Assembly: GCA_947629385.1 (NCBI GenBank)
Contig: CANRDO010000003.1
Coordinates: 62,001 to 126,000 of the forward strand
Source of the DNA: an uncultured Lachnospiraceae bacterium
GTDB lineage: Bacteria; Bacillota; Clostridia; Lachnospirales; Lachnospiraceae
Direction: 5' to 3'
DNA: 64,000 bases
Part shown: piece by piece, positions 1 through 7,736 of the stretch
Layout of the letters: the number at the start of each line of letters is the position of its first letter
Position numbering within the stretch: the stretch's first letter is position 1
The notes under the pieces: model-generated
The model's database searches: none
What the model saw: only the letters and a program-made list of their open reading frames with translations
What the model was told of the DNA's origin: nothing
Translations under genes and position numbers: made by a program

Positions 1-1198
1 GCAGGATAATTTTCTCGAAATCATTGAGTGTCAGGCAGGCATCCTTTCGATAATCGTGCGACCCCCGTTCCTGAAAGTCTGGCTCGATTACCCCTTTCCC
101 TTTCAGATACGGCTTGTAGCTTCCTTGTATCAGGTCAAAGAACTTTTCAACGGGTCCTTTCAATTCTGGGCGGTACGGGGGAAGGCTCACAAGCGTCACC
201 CCGAGCTCTGTAATCTGGCTGAATGTTTCCGATATATATTCCTTTCCCATATCTGTTATGAGCTTCGCAGGAAGGCCATTGCATGGCCATGCCCCGTCAG
301 GGAGCATAATCCCGAATTTACGGCAATGCTCTTTCTTTTCAGCTATGATATTTTGCATGAGCCCTTGCAGGCTGTATGTACCCCCTTCCCATGAAAGGGA
401 ATAGCCGAGGCAGAGGGAACTGTAAGCATCCACACAGGCAACCAGTATCGGACGCCCGATAACATTCCCAGCATCGTCAGAAAGGTAAATATCACAGATA
501 GTGCTGTCGAGCATTCCGACCCCCACTGTCCCTGCATAGTCCTGTACAGAACCGCCAACGAAAGGACGGTAATCCCGCTCATACTTTTTCAGTCCCTCAC
601 GCTGGATATAATACTTCTGCATGTTCCTGTTTTTCCTGTAAAAGTATCGGAACTGATAGAAACTCGGATGTTCTGGCAGCAAGGTGCCAGACGGGTTGCA
701 ATATCTTTCTTTCAGCATCATGGTATAGGCTGTGTGCAGGCTGTTCCTGTTTTTGGTGTAGAAGAATCTGCTCAGTGCCCACCGCATGTTTTTTTCATCC
801 TGCGTCAAATCCCTTTTGTCTCTTTTCGGCGCAGGGGCAAGGGCTTCGATATCCTGATATGCGAGATACCTGAACAGATACTTTTTTATGCTCTGCCTGT
901 TTATACCTGACTCCGCTTCCGCTTCGTGTATCTTCCGCATACGCATTTCCTTGTCCCCAATGTAGGGAAGTATGCCAGAAATCAATGTGAACCGTTTATG
1001 CATCTCTTCCCTGTCTTTTGGGGAAAACTCCCGATATGGAAGCAGGAGGGAAGTTTTCTGCCAGTTTTCCAGCTCCCCCGTAGGGGTCCAGTAAGGTACA
1101 GACGTACAGTTACAGTCTATGGCAAGGGCTTTGTTCCCCTTAACATCAAGTATCCGCAGTTTTGTTCCGTTCATTTCCAATACGTCATTTTTCTTCAT
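1..1198 (-). CDS. TnsB-like DDE transposase, cut by window edge
   Basis: The minus strand is open from an ATG at 1198 to the window edge, giving about 399 residues without a stop. The protein has the retroviral-integrase fold layout of TnsB/MuA-type transposases: the first catalytic Asp is D231 in LDSTICDIYLSD, the second D316 in ITDMGKEY, and the Glu is E351 in GPVEKFFD, so the last pair are 35 residues apart. The N-terminal 150 residues are basic and probably bind the transposon ends. The start overlaps the end of the TnsA-like gene by 14 bp, indicating one transcript with translational coupling. In Tn7, TnsB makes the 3' cuts and strand transfer. The C-terminus and any TnsC or target selector lie outside the window. 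Confidence 0.85.
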   Translation of the reverse strand, partial: MKKNDVLEMNGTKLRILDVKGNKALAIDCNCTSVPYWTPTGELENWQKTSLLLPYREFSPKDREEMHKRFTLISGILPYIGDKEMRMRKIHEAEAESGINRQSIKKYLFRYLAYQDIEALAPAPKRDKRDLTQDEKNMRWALSRFFYTKNRNSLHTAYTMMLKERYCNPSGTLLPEHPSFYQFRYFYRKNRNMQKYYIQREGLKKYERDYRPFVGGSVQDYAGTVGVGMLDSTICDIYLSDDAGNVIGRPILVACVDAYSSLCLGYSLSWEGGTYSLQGLMQNIIAEKKEHCRKFGIMLPDGAWPCNGLPAKLITDMGKEYISETFSQITELGVTLVSLPPYRPELKGPVEKFFDLIQGSYKPYLKGKGVIEPDFQERGSHDYRKDACLTLNDFEKIIL

Positions 1199-1532
1199 CA
1201 ACCACCAACCCCCAATCCGTCACGCCCCGTCTTTCCCAATAGTTTCTTGATTCTTCCAGCAGTTTTACTGTCAGAGGCTTGGACAGGTACTTCCGAAAGA
1301 CACACTCCCGAACCATCAGGGAACCGTCAGCTTTTGTGCAGACGAAATCGGAAGTATATTCCCCCATGTCCAGTCCATCAAGAAGTATGTTACACCTGAT
1401 TTCCCGAATGTCCTCGTTGCCCTGCAATATACCAGCATAAACAAACTGGATTTTGTCATACGTTTTGCAGATTTCTCTGCACTTTGGAAGCAGCCTCTTC
1501 TCACACCTTCCTTTGTAATTCTTTTTTCTCAC
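1185..1532 (-). CDS. small TnsA-like endonuclease of a Tn7-like element
   Basis: This 115-residue protein is encoded directly upstream of the TnsB-like gene and overlaps it by 14 bp. It resembles the N-terminal nuclease core of TnsA, which makes the 5' cuts that allow cut-and-paste movement in Tn7. A candidate catalytic Asp is D62 (TSDFVC) and a Glu is E76 (VRECVFRK), but the position where E/QxK nucleases carry Lys reads Val (ECV). Helical text after it (KLLEESRNYWERRGV) and WGLVVDEE match the TnsA fold pattern. It is less than half the length of Tn7 TnsA, lacking its C-terminal TnsC-interacting domain. The start is a GTG at 1532 with AAAGGA upstream; no better in-frame start is visible. Confidence 0.75.
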   Translation of the reverse strand: MRKKNYKGRCEKRLLPKCREICKTYDKIQFVYAGILQGNEDIREIRCNILLDGLDMGEYTSDFVCTKADGSLMVRECVFRKYLSKPLTVKLLEESRNYWERRGVTDWGLVVDEEK

Positions 1533-2173
1533 TCCTGCATCATTCCTTTCTACAAGTATTCTTGTAGAGTGACGGTACTATCTTTCCCAAAAACCCGTTT
1601 TTGGGAAAACACTATGTCCCGAGGCAAATAGATAAATCATTTTTCGGGGCAAACCTCTTTATCAAAATGCACTGACGTACATTTATGAAAAGGTAGGTTT
1701 GCCCCTTTTGATGCCATTTTTTAGACGTGTTTTTTTTCGGGTATTTCTCGTGTTTCTTTCGGTTTTTTTTCGGTCCTTTCTCGTGCCTCTTTCGTGCTTG
1801 CATTTATGCGCAGCATTTCTTCGTGCGTAGCACCCGTGTGTCTCACACACTTTTTTCGTGCGTAGCACCCGCATTTATGCCTTGCACCCATGCGAAGCAT
1901 ACAAAAAGAACCCCAGAATATAGGGTTCTTTCCTTTCTCCGTAGTTATTCCGAAGTTTTTCCCAGCTCTCTTCCCAGCTTTTTTCCCTCGTCCCTTTATC
2001 CGTTCCCTGTGTCTGTCCCTGCCTTGCTCCTGCTTTGTTCAGAATTCGTTCGGAATTCGTTCGGAAGACAATCGGAACAAGCTCGGGACATTTTCGGAAC
2101 CTGTTCAAGTGATAGAAGGCATTGCCTCGGAAAGTGATAAGGGAATGTGCCTCGGGAGATGAGATAAAAGTTT
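1533..2173. mobile_element. repeat-rich terminal region of the Tn7-like element
   Basis: These 640 bases hold no convincing gene. They contain a perfect 11-bp inverted repeat around CCCG (1583-1608) just upstream of tnsA, an 11-bp inverted repeat GGGGCAAACCT (1646-1656 with 1695-1705), a 16-bp direct repeat TCGTGCGTAGCACCCG (1821-1836 and 1856-1871), an 11-bp tandem repeat GAATTCGTTCG (2042-2063), and a 10-bp inverted pair CTCGGGACAT (1614-1623 with 2082-2091). GCCTCGG recurs near 2122 and 2149. Multiple short repeats near the tnsA-proximal end are what TnsB-binding sites look like, but I cannot place the exact terminus or target-site duplication. Composition is AT-richer than the adjoining pilT gene. 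Confidence 0.55.
1905..1931 (-). terminator. hairpin with T-run, probable terminator
   Basis: A 9-bp perfect stem AAAGAACCC/GGGTTCTTT encloses a 9-base loop. On the minus strand the stem is followed by TTTT, so it would stop transcription leaving the pilus operon before it enters the transposon; on the plus strand it is also followed by a pyrimidine-rich run. Confidence 0.5.
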
Positions 2174-3238
2174 TCAGATCTTCTTCCTCATCATCTCAAC
2201 ATTTGTGCAATACTGCAGGGCCGTGTCACGCGTGATGCGGCCTTTTTTGAAGAGCTCCAGCAGGCTGTTGTCCATCGAGATCATGTCCTCCTTCGAGGAG
2301 GTGTAGATGATACCCTCGATCTGGTGCATTTTGTTGTCGCGAATCATGTTGCTGATGGCTGGGGTCATGATCATGATCTCGAACGCTGGGATCATGCCGC
2401 CGCCGACAGCCGGGACGAGCTGCTGCGACACGACCGCGCGCAGAACCATCGAAAGCTGCACCGCGATCTGGTGCTGCTGTGAGGAATCGAACACGTCGAC
2501 GATACGGCTGATCGTGTTGGCCGCGCCGATTGTGTGCAGGCTGGAAAGCACGAGATGTCCGGTTTCCGCAGCCGTCATGGCTGTCTGGATCGTCTCGTGG
2601 TCGCGCATCTCGCCCAGCAGAATGACGTCCGGACTTTGGCGCAGCGCCGCGCGCAGGGCGGTCAGGTAATTTTCTGTATCCGTGGAGATTTCGCGCTGGC
2701 TGACAATGCTCTTTTTGTGGCGGTGCAGAAATTCCAGCGGATCCTCCAGTGTGATAATATGGTCTTCGCGGGTGGCGTTGATGCGATCCACGAGACAGGC
2801 GAGCGTTGTAGATTTACCGCTGCCGGCGGGACCGGTCACGAGGACGAGACCTTTCGTAATATCTGTGAGACTGAGCACGATCGGCGGAATGCCGAGCTCC
2901 TCCGGACGCGGCAGCTCAAAGACGATCACACGGATCACCGCGGCGAGAGAGCCGCGCTGTTTGTATGTGCTGACGCGGAAACGCGACAGGCCGGGGATAG
3001 CGAAGGAAAAGTCGTCGTCGCCGTATTCGAGAAATTTCTCCATGGAACGGTCGCCTGCCAGGTGATAGATATCCCGGATCAGCGCCTCTGTGTCAGCCGG
3101 CATCAATCGTTCGCCCTCCGAGCGGATCTCTCCGTTTACCTTATAACTCAGGGCAAGACCGGCTACAATAAAAATGTCGGAAGCCTTCGCCTGTGTCGCT
3201 GAGGTAAGGATTGCCGTCGCATTTGTCATTTCGTTCAT
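2174..3238 (-). CDS. pilT: PilT-like type IV pilus retraction ATPase
   Basis: A 354-residue cytoplasmic hexameric ATPase of the PilT/GspE superfamily. Walker A is GPAGSGKST (136-144), followed by the Asp box (ITLEDPLEF), a degenerate Walker B (VILLGEMRD) and the His box (GHLVLSSLHT). AISNMIRDNKMHQI near the C-terminus matches the AIRNLIRE motif specific to PilT retraction motors, so retraction rather than assembly is the likely role. The start at 3238 (MNEMTNAT) has AAGGAG 10 bases upstream; an in-frame upstream start at 3268 is less well supported. It is the last gene of the minus-strand pilus operon and its stop abuts the transposon end. No PilB assembly ATPase is in the window. Confidence 0.9.
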   Translation of the reverse strand: MNEMTNATAILTSATQAKASDIFIVAGLALSYKVNGEIRSEGERLMPADTEALIRDIYHLAGDRSMEKFLEYGDDDFSFAIPGLSRFRVSTYKQRGSLAAVIRVIVFELPRPEELGIPPIVLSLTDITKGLVLVTGPAGSGKSTTLACLVDRINATREDHIITLEDPLEFLHRHKKSIVSQREISTDTENYLTALRAALRQSPDVILLGEMRDHETIQTAMTAAETGHLVLSSLHTIGAANTISRIVDVFDSSQQHQIAVQLSMVLRAVVSQQLVPAVGGGMIPAFEIMIMTPAISNMIRDNKMHQIEGIIYTSSKEDMISMDNSLLELFKKGRITRDTALQYCTNVEMMRKKI

Positions 3239-3313
3239 AAGATCAGGACTCCTTTTTCTGTTTCGCAATGTATCTGCGAATGAAGTATTATTTTGTGCGT
3301 ATACAAAAACAGT

Positions 3314-3826
3314 CTATTGCGGGTTTTTTCCGCTGCGGAAAAGATGCATGCTGTTGTCCGCATTCCAGTCTCCGGTGTTGACGATCTTCCAAGTCTGAAT
3401 ATGGTACAGCGTATCGTCGTCAGAGGCCGGATATGATATATCAAGCTGAACCTGCAGGATCTGCTCGTCGTCTACATCGACAGAGAATGAGATTGTACCG
3501 CGATCGGCATTGCTTTCTTCACTTTCATCCCAGGTAACGCTTGACACGTCCTCGCTGATCCGGCTGCAGAGCTGAAGATACGCGGATTTCTCTGTTGATT
3601 TGGAATTCTCAGCCTCTTGAAGATATACAGCAAGTTGCGCGTCAATTTGCGAGAGCAATTCGTTTGCGGAGGTCACAGCGGCGTAGTATTCTTCTGTGCG
3701 ATCCGCCGCCTGGCTGCTCAGAGTTTCGTCTGCGACTGCCCCGGACAGGGATAGCAGCGAGAAGATGATCAGGCACAGCGACAGGAAGATCAGAAGCATC
3801 AAAGAGACACCGGAAGTCTTTCTCAT
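3314..3826 (-). CDS. pilus-operon membrane-anchored protein, unknown
   Basis: A 170-residue protein with one N-terminal membrane segment (about residues 8-28, LMLLIFLSLCLIIFSLLSLSG) followed by an extracytoplasmic region with a helical stretch (about 30-75) and a small beta-like domain. Its start overlaps the stop of the preceding gene as ATGA, with AAGGAGG seven bases upstream, so it is translated with the pilus genes. Shape and position fit a minor pseudopilin or pilus assembly accessory protein, but no prepilin peptidase G/E site is evident and I do not recognise the family. Confidence 0.7.
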   Translation of the reverse strand: MRKTSGVSLMLLIFLSLCLIIFSLLSLSGAVADETLSSQAADRTEEYYAAVTSANELLSQIDAQLAVYLQEAENSKSTEKSAYLQLCSRISEDVSSVTWDESEESNADRGTISFSVDVDDEQILQVQLDISYPASDDDTLYHIQTWKIVNTGDWNADNSMHLFRSGKNPQ

Positions 3827-4365
3827 TGCAGCGCCTCCTTTCGCGTCATCGGACGATACAGGGCGACAGAGAGCTCATAGACCGGAATATGATCATAGTC
3901 CGTGACGGAGATATAAAGTGTCCTCATTGACTTGCTTTGTCTGGTCGAATTGCCCTGTTCATTCTGTATATCCGGGTTGCTCGCTGATTCAAAAGTCGCA
4001 GTCAGCAGATAGCGGGCCTCGTCCGCCGTGCAGGGCTGAAATTTTTTATCATAGAAGATCAAGAGACCTTCCTGTCCGGAAGAACTTTCCGGCAGAGCCG
4101 CCAGAGTCGCTTCCGGGAGATAGTTTGCGGCTGACTGCAGAAGAGTTACCGTATTATCAGTCTCATCCGCCAGAATATCCTCCACGATTGCCGCGACGGA
4201 CGCCGCCGCAGCCTGCGCGTGAGAGAGAGCGTCCGCCTGCTGTGTAATCCCGTGCGCGCGCGCGAACAGGCGCAGGCAGACAGTGCTCACAATCAGGAAG
4301 AAAAACAGCACAATAATAAATTCGATGAAGAACAGGTGCGAGCCTGTCCGGTTGTTTCTGTCCAT
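3823..4365 (-). CDS. pilus-operon membrane-anchored protein, unknown
   Basis: A 180-residue protein with one N-terminal transmembrane helix (about residues 10-31, FFIEFIIVLFFFLIVSTVCL). The E of FFIEFI four residues into the hydrophobic stretch recalls the E5 position of pilins, and the following helix is Ala-rich (QADALSHAQAAAASVAAIVED), like the spine of a pseudopilin, although a canonical G/FxxxE cleavage site is not obvious. GGAGG lies about seven bases before the ATG. It overlaps the next gene by 4 bp. Likely a minor pilin-like subunit; this is inference from shape and operon. Confidence 0.7.
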   Translation of the reverse strand: MDRNNRTGSHLFFIEFIIVLFFFLIVSTVCLRLFARAHGITQQADALSHAQAAAASVAAIVEDILADETDNTVTLLQSAANYLPEATLAALPESSSGQEGLLIFYDKKFQPCTADEARYLLTATFESASNPDIQNEQGNSTRQSKSMRTLYISVTDYDHIPVYELSVALYRPMTRKEALQ

Positions 4366-4432
4366 AAGAGGCCTCCATGCCTTGCAGTCGGTGTAAGCTT
4401 TCTTCGGATCCGTCAGCTGCCGGCATTGTTGT

Positions 4433-4942
4433 TCATATATTTCTCAGACTGCCGGAAACGTGAACCAGTTCAGAGAGCGTATTGCCTTCTTCGCCAATGG
4501 CAGTGACGGACAAAAGATTCGTTCCGGATATCGGTTCTATGGTGAGAGAGGACAGCTCGACAATGCGGCTGCCCATCATGGCGTCCGGTGTTCGATCCTC
4601 CTGAACCATCAATTCACACAACGCGTTGTCATAGAAATATACATAAGTGATAAAAGCGGTTCCGTCAATTGTGTCGCGAAGTGCGAGAGCAGGTATCTCT
4701 CCGGAAGCTTCTGCATTGACTGAGGCCATAAATATAGCTCCTGCCTCATTGTGCTGACGTACTTTTTCTGCGACATATGCGACGGCGGTACGCGAAGTAT
4801 AGTTTTCGTTCAGATAAGCTGTTCCGTTTCGATAGATCGTGGATCCCATTCCTGAAAGCATCAACGTGAACAGGCAGAAGATCAGGAGCAGCAGGAAAGA
4901 AAAAAGCGAATCAATCGAGTGTTTTTTCTGTCTAATCTGCAT
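4433..4942 (-). CDS. DUF4860-like pilus-operon protein
   Basis: A 169-residue membrane-anchored protein. The ATG at 4942 is chosen because AAGGAGG lies six bases before it; a start further upstream would add a run of arginines encoded from the preceding gene's 3' end. One N-terminal helix (SLFSFLLLLIFCLFTLMLSGMG, about residues 10-31) is followed by a soluble domain with alternating hydrophobic strands. It resembles the DUF4860 proteins found in clostridial type IV pilus operons (from memory of the family, not a search). It overlaps the end of the preceding gene by 11 bp. Confidence 0.7.
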   Translation of the reverse strand: MQIRQKKHSIDSLFSFLLLLIFCLFTLMLSGMGSTIYRNGTAYLNENYTSRTAVAYVAEKVRQHNEAGAIFMASVNAEASGEIPALALRDTIDGTAFITYVYFYDNALCELMVQEDRTPDAMMGSRIVELSSLTIEPISGTNLLSVTAIGEEGNTLSELVHVSGSLRNI

Positions 4943-5285
4943 GCGGCGCCTCCTTGTTCGCGATCGGGAAGATGGTGACATCCGGCATCAGGTTGGCGCC
5001 AGTGATCTCATAGTCAACCAGGTATTTGTCAGGATCCCATCTGATTCCATAGTGTTCTTTTATGTAGTCGAGACTCTCGGGATAACGTCCCTTCATTGCG
5101 TAACAATGAACCGCGCTGCGGAGGATGGCTTGCTGCAGGCTGTCGATCTGACTTTTGTCCGAGGACGTGCGCACGGCTGAGACTCCCCACAGCAGGATTG
5201 CTATGGCGAGGCACATTCCGACGATTGATGTGATCGCACGGCGCAGCAGATGAGATGAAGTGTTTTTTTGCGAAAAACGATTCAT
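4932..5285 (-). CDS. pseudopilin-like protein (GspG-like shape)
   Basis: A 117-residue protein with a short basic N-terminus, one transmembrane helix (about residues 16-38, AITSIVGMCLAIAILLWGVSAV) and a short globular domain containing the pattern AVHCYAMKGRYPESLDYIKEHYGI. The Y-P-x-SLDYL block is typical of GspG-type pseudopilins and their relatives. A GGAGG lies nine bases before the ATG. It sits between pilC and the DUF4860-like gene. No classic prepilin cleavage site is visible, so how it is processed is unclear. Confidence 0.7.
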   Translation of the reverse strand: MNRFSQKNTSSHLLRRAITSIVGMCLAIAILLWGVSAVRTSSDKSQIDSLQQAILRSAVHCYAMKGRYPESLDYIKEHYGIRWDPDKYLVDYEITGANLMPDVTIFPIANKEAPHAD

Positions 5286-5353
5286 AACAACCTCCGTTCT
5301 GTCACCGTTTCCGGCGGGAAAACAGCAGATATCCGGTTGGAGTATACGGAAAC

Positions 5354-6394
5354 TCAGCCAATGTTCGCCATCACGCCAAGAAGCGGCAGCATGACGGACA
5401 CGAGAATCAATCCAGTGAGAATGGACAGGATTGCCGTCAGAGTCGGCTCCAGCATGTTGACTGCGGACTGGATGCGCACGTCGGCCTCATCTTGGCAGTT
5501 GTCGGAAATCTGGTCAAGCGCGATCTCGGCGGTGCCGGTACGGAAACCGATTGTAACCATGCGCGCGTTTAAACCGGTGATAATGCCTGCGTCGCGCAAG
5601 GCCGTGGAGAGATCATTTCCCTGCTCCATCAACTCGTTTGCCTGTTTGACGCTTTTCTCGAATTCGTCGTGCTTTGTCAGGGAGTTGGCGAGCTCAAAGC
5701 TTTCTCCCATATCAAGCCCACTGTGCAGAGAGAGCGCAAGCGCCTTGCAGAAGCGGGAGGTCGCCAGCAGCCGGGCGATCCTGCGACCGAGCGGAAGCCG
5801 AGTAATAGCTGAAGTGAGAATCGGGGCGCCCTTTCCCGTGCGCAGCATGACAAGGGAAGCGATCACCAGAATGACGACTGCGACAAGAATAACGGCCGAC
5901 ACGCGTTGCACAATCCCAGAGATTCGAAATACTGCGGCAGAGATGCCGGTCATCTCAATGCCAAGCTGGTCGAACACCTCGCGGAATACCGGCATAACTT
6001 GTGTCATCAGTACGATGAGCACTGCGAACAGCATGGTCAGCAAAATGAGTGGATACGTGAGCGCGTCGCGGATGCTGCGCATCAGTGTAGATTGGCGGCT
6101 ATAATATTCAAAGAGAGAGGTCATCACATCTTCGAGTGTGCCGCTGCGCTCTGCAATCTGCGTCATGCGGGTAAAATATTCAGGGAAGACCTCTGTGCTT
6201 TCGAGAGCGTCTGCCAAATCGCCGGTCTCCTCCAACGACTGGTAGACGGCGTCGAGGATTTCCCTTCCCGGGCCTTGAGGAGTATCGTCCCGCATGATCA
6301 TGATCCCCTCAAGCGTTGAAATGCCGGAGTGCAGGATCATGGCAAGCTGCTCCGCAAATGCGGAAAGTTCGCTGTCTGTCAACATTTTCTTCAT
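5354..6394 (-). CDS. pilC: PilC/GspF inner-membrane platform protein
   Basis: A 346-residue polytopic protein with two T2SSF repeats, the layout of the PilC/GspF platform that couples the pilus ATPases to pseudopilins. The first repeat (about residues 8-125) includes QLAMILHSGISTLEGIMIM and the second (about 205-325) includes LALSLHSGLDMGESFELA; hydrophobic helices lie near 110-135, 155-180 and at the C-terminus. It is slightly shorter than the usual 400 residues, mainly at the N-terminus. The start lies 18 bases from the stop of the upstream transglutaminase gene, indicating the same operon. Confidence 0.88.
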   Translation of the reverse strand: MKKMLTDSELSAFAEQLAMILHSGISTLEGIMIMRDDTPQGPGREILDAVYQSLEETGDLADALESTEVFPEYFTRMTQIAERSGTLEDVMTSLFEYYSRQSTLMRSIRDALTYPLILLTMLFAVLIVLMTQVMPVFREVFDQLGIEMTGISAAVFRISGIVQRVSAVILVAVVILVIASLVMLRTGKGAPILTSAITRLPLGRRIARLLATSRFCKALALSLHSGLDMGESFELANSLTKHDEFEKSVKQANELMEQGNDLSTALRDAGIITGLNARMVTIGFRTGTAEIALDQISDNCQDEADVRIQSAVNMLEPTLTAILSILTGLILVSVMLPLLGVMANIG

Positions 6395-6412
6395 TATTAT
6401 ACAACCTTTCCC

Positions 6413-7354
6413 TTATCGAATATACTGTAATGAATAATTTTCCCCGTCGCCGACGTAATCGTTCGTCAGCTCGTCGTCGCCGAGCGCTGCGGCGAAGGTG
6501 GGATCCATCATTTCCCATTCGTTTCCGTTAAACTGGACGGCCTTGCGGACCCAGCCGACCGACTCGATGTAGACGTCGACCCAGGCGTGGCGCACATCAC
6601 CGCTGTACCCGATGTTCAGGCGCGCGGGGATCGACAGTGCGCGCAGCATGGAAGCCGTCAGCGCCGCATAGTCAAAGCAGATTCCCTTTCCGGTCTCCAG
6701 CGTCTCATCAATATCCGGGAGATAGCCTGTCTCTACCGTGGCGGCCTTCAGATCGTCGTATATGACATGCTCCGTCACATAGCTGTAGATTGCTGTCAGA
6801 GCGTCGAGATCCGATTCGCAGTCGGCGGAGAGCTCGCCGGCCAGCCGGACGGCTTCGCTGTCCTGAGTAAAGTCGACGTATTGATTCGGATATAAAAATG
6901 GAAGAAAATCATTCTCAAGCTCTACCGTTACGGCAGATGAAAGCAAAGAAGCATACTGATCGCCGCCGATGTTCTGGTAGCCGAGGATTATGTAATCCCC
7001 GCTTCCCGCAGTGAAGGGGAACGCGGTGTCTACATTGGCCTCCTCCAGAAAATATTTGTATTCAATTCCGTCGGGGCCTGTCACTTGGAGATTGATTTTC
7101 TCCCCCTCTTCAGAGAGAACACCCATGAAATAGCCTTGATTCGCATGGGAAAAGTCGAGCTTGAGAGGCCCGGCCTCTGTCGTATTCTCCTGTCCGAATT
7201 CCGGTGTCAGCACATTGGTCTTGCCGGGGATGTATTCCGGTTTTTCCGTCAGATCAGCGGAGGTTTCGGATGACTGCCTGTCACAGCCGGAGCCGACAAG
7301 CAACACCAGAGCAAACAGCGCCACGGCAGTTCTGTGAAAACGATTTCGCTTCAT
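6413..7354 (-). CDS. lipoprotein with transglutaminase-like domain
   Basis: A 313-residue exported lipoprotein. The signal peptide ends in a lipobox (LLVGSGC) at about residue 19, so the mature protein is lipid-anchored outside the membrane. The C-terminal half is a transglutaminase-like cysteine protease domain with Cys in GKGICFDYAAL, His in VRHAWVDVY and Asp in MMDPTF. The ATG at 7354 is chosen because the signal peptide begins there; the frame continues upstream with no signal-like sequence. It is the promoter-proximal gene of the pilus operon, so it may act on pilus or cell-wall protein, but its substrate is unknown. Confidence 0.8.
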   Translation of the reverse strand: MKRNRFHRTAVALFALVLLVGSGCDRQSSETSADLTEKPEYIPGKTNVLTPEFGQENTTEAGPLKLDFSHANQGYFMGVLSEEGEKINLQVTGPDGIEYKYFLEEANVDTAFPFTAGSGDYIILGYQNIGGDQYASLLSSAVTVELENDFLPFLYPNQYVDFTQDSEAVRLAGELSADCESDLDALTAIYSYVTEHVIYDDLKAATVETGYLPDIDETLETGKGICFDYAALTASMLRALSIPARLNIGYSGDVRHAWVDVYIESVGWVRKAVQFNGNEWEMMDPTFAAALGDDELTNDYVGDGENYSLQYIR

Positions 7355-7407
7355 AATAAATATTGCAGACTCCCTCTGTATATGGTATAGTATTCTAACC
7401 TGATACA

Positions 7408-7435
7408 AGTATAGCAGAATAAGAAAAAAATGAAA
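7408..7435 (-). promoter_or_regulatory. probable promoter of the pilus operon
   Basis: On the minus strand TTTCAT (7435-7430) is followed after 16 bases by TATACT (7413-7408), leaving a leader of about 50 bases before the lipoprotein start. It is divergent from the riboswitch promoter about 20 bp away, so the two units share one intergenic control region. Confidence 0.45.
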
Positions 7436-7454
7436 GTTTTTTTTACAAAAAGTA

Positions 7455-7483
7455 TTGACAAATCCAAAGATATCCATTACTAT
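7455..7483 (+). promoter_or_regulatory. sigma-A promoter of the riboswitch unit
   Basis: TTGACA (7455-7460), 17-base spacer, TACTAT (7478-7483). Transcription would begin near 7490, immediately before the aptamer. Confidence 0.75.
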
Positions 7484-7499
7484 GATGGTGGATAGAAAT

Positions 7500-7605
7500 C
7501 TGATATATAGGCAAACTTATCGAAAGGTAAGGACGCAAAGCCAAGGGTCTAAGGCTTATAATCCATGAGCTATGACAGCCGGTTGCCGCATTGTAGTCAT
7601 GGGGC
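7500..7605 (+). promoter_or_regulatory. c-di-GMP-I (GEMM-I) riboswitch aptamer
   Basis: The conserved GEMM-I elements occur in order: GGCAAAC (7510-7516), a GAAA tetraloop hairpin (TTATCGAAAGGTAA, 7517-7530), GGACGCAAAGCC (7531-7542), GGTCTAAGGC (7546-7555) and, after a variable hairpin, GACAGCCGGTTGCCGC (7574-7589). The GAAA loop and its receptor are typical of this class. It binds cyclic di-GMP and lies between a strong promoter and an intrinsic terminator ahead of a secreted metalloprotease gene. Most GEMM-I switches of clostridia that are coupled to terminators are off-switches; which way this one acts would depend on the pairing of 7600-7655, which I did not fold. Confidence 0.88.
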
Positions 7606-7654
7606 ATGTCAATTAGATAGAAAGCAAGCCCAAATGATATGATGTGTATGTGGT

Positions 7655-7689
7655 AACCGCGGAGAATTTTTGAAGCGGTTATTTTTTTT
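7655..7689 (+). terminator. riboswitch expression-platform terminator
   Basis: AACCGC (7655-7660) pairs with GCGGTT (7675-7680) and is followed by A and eight T residues. It lies after the aptamer and 48 bases before the gene, so it is the likely regulated terminator. Confidence 0.75.
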
Positions 7690-7736
7690 CCTGGAAGATT
7701 ATATCAGACGATAAATATTCAGGAGGAGGAATGGTT

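Noticed and set aside
1683..2162. Several 60-140 codon frames in the transposon end
   Set aside because: Phe/Pro/Ser-rich or Lys-rich low-complexity translations of repeat DNA, overlapping each other on both strands, without ribosome-binding sites.
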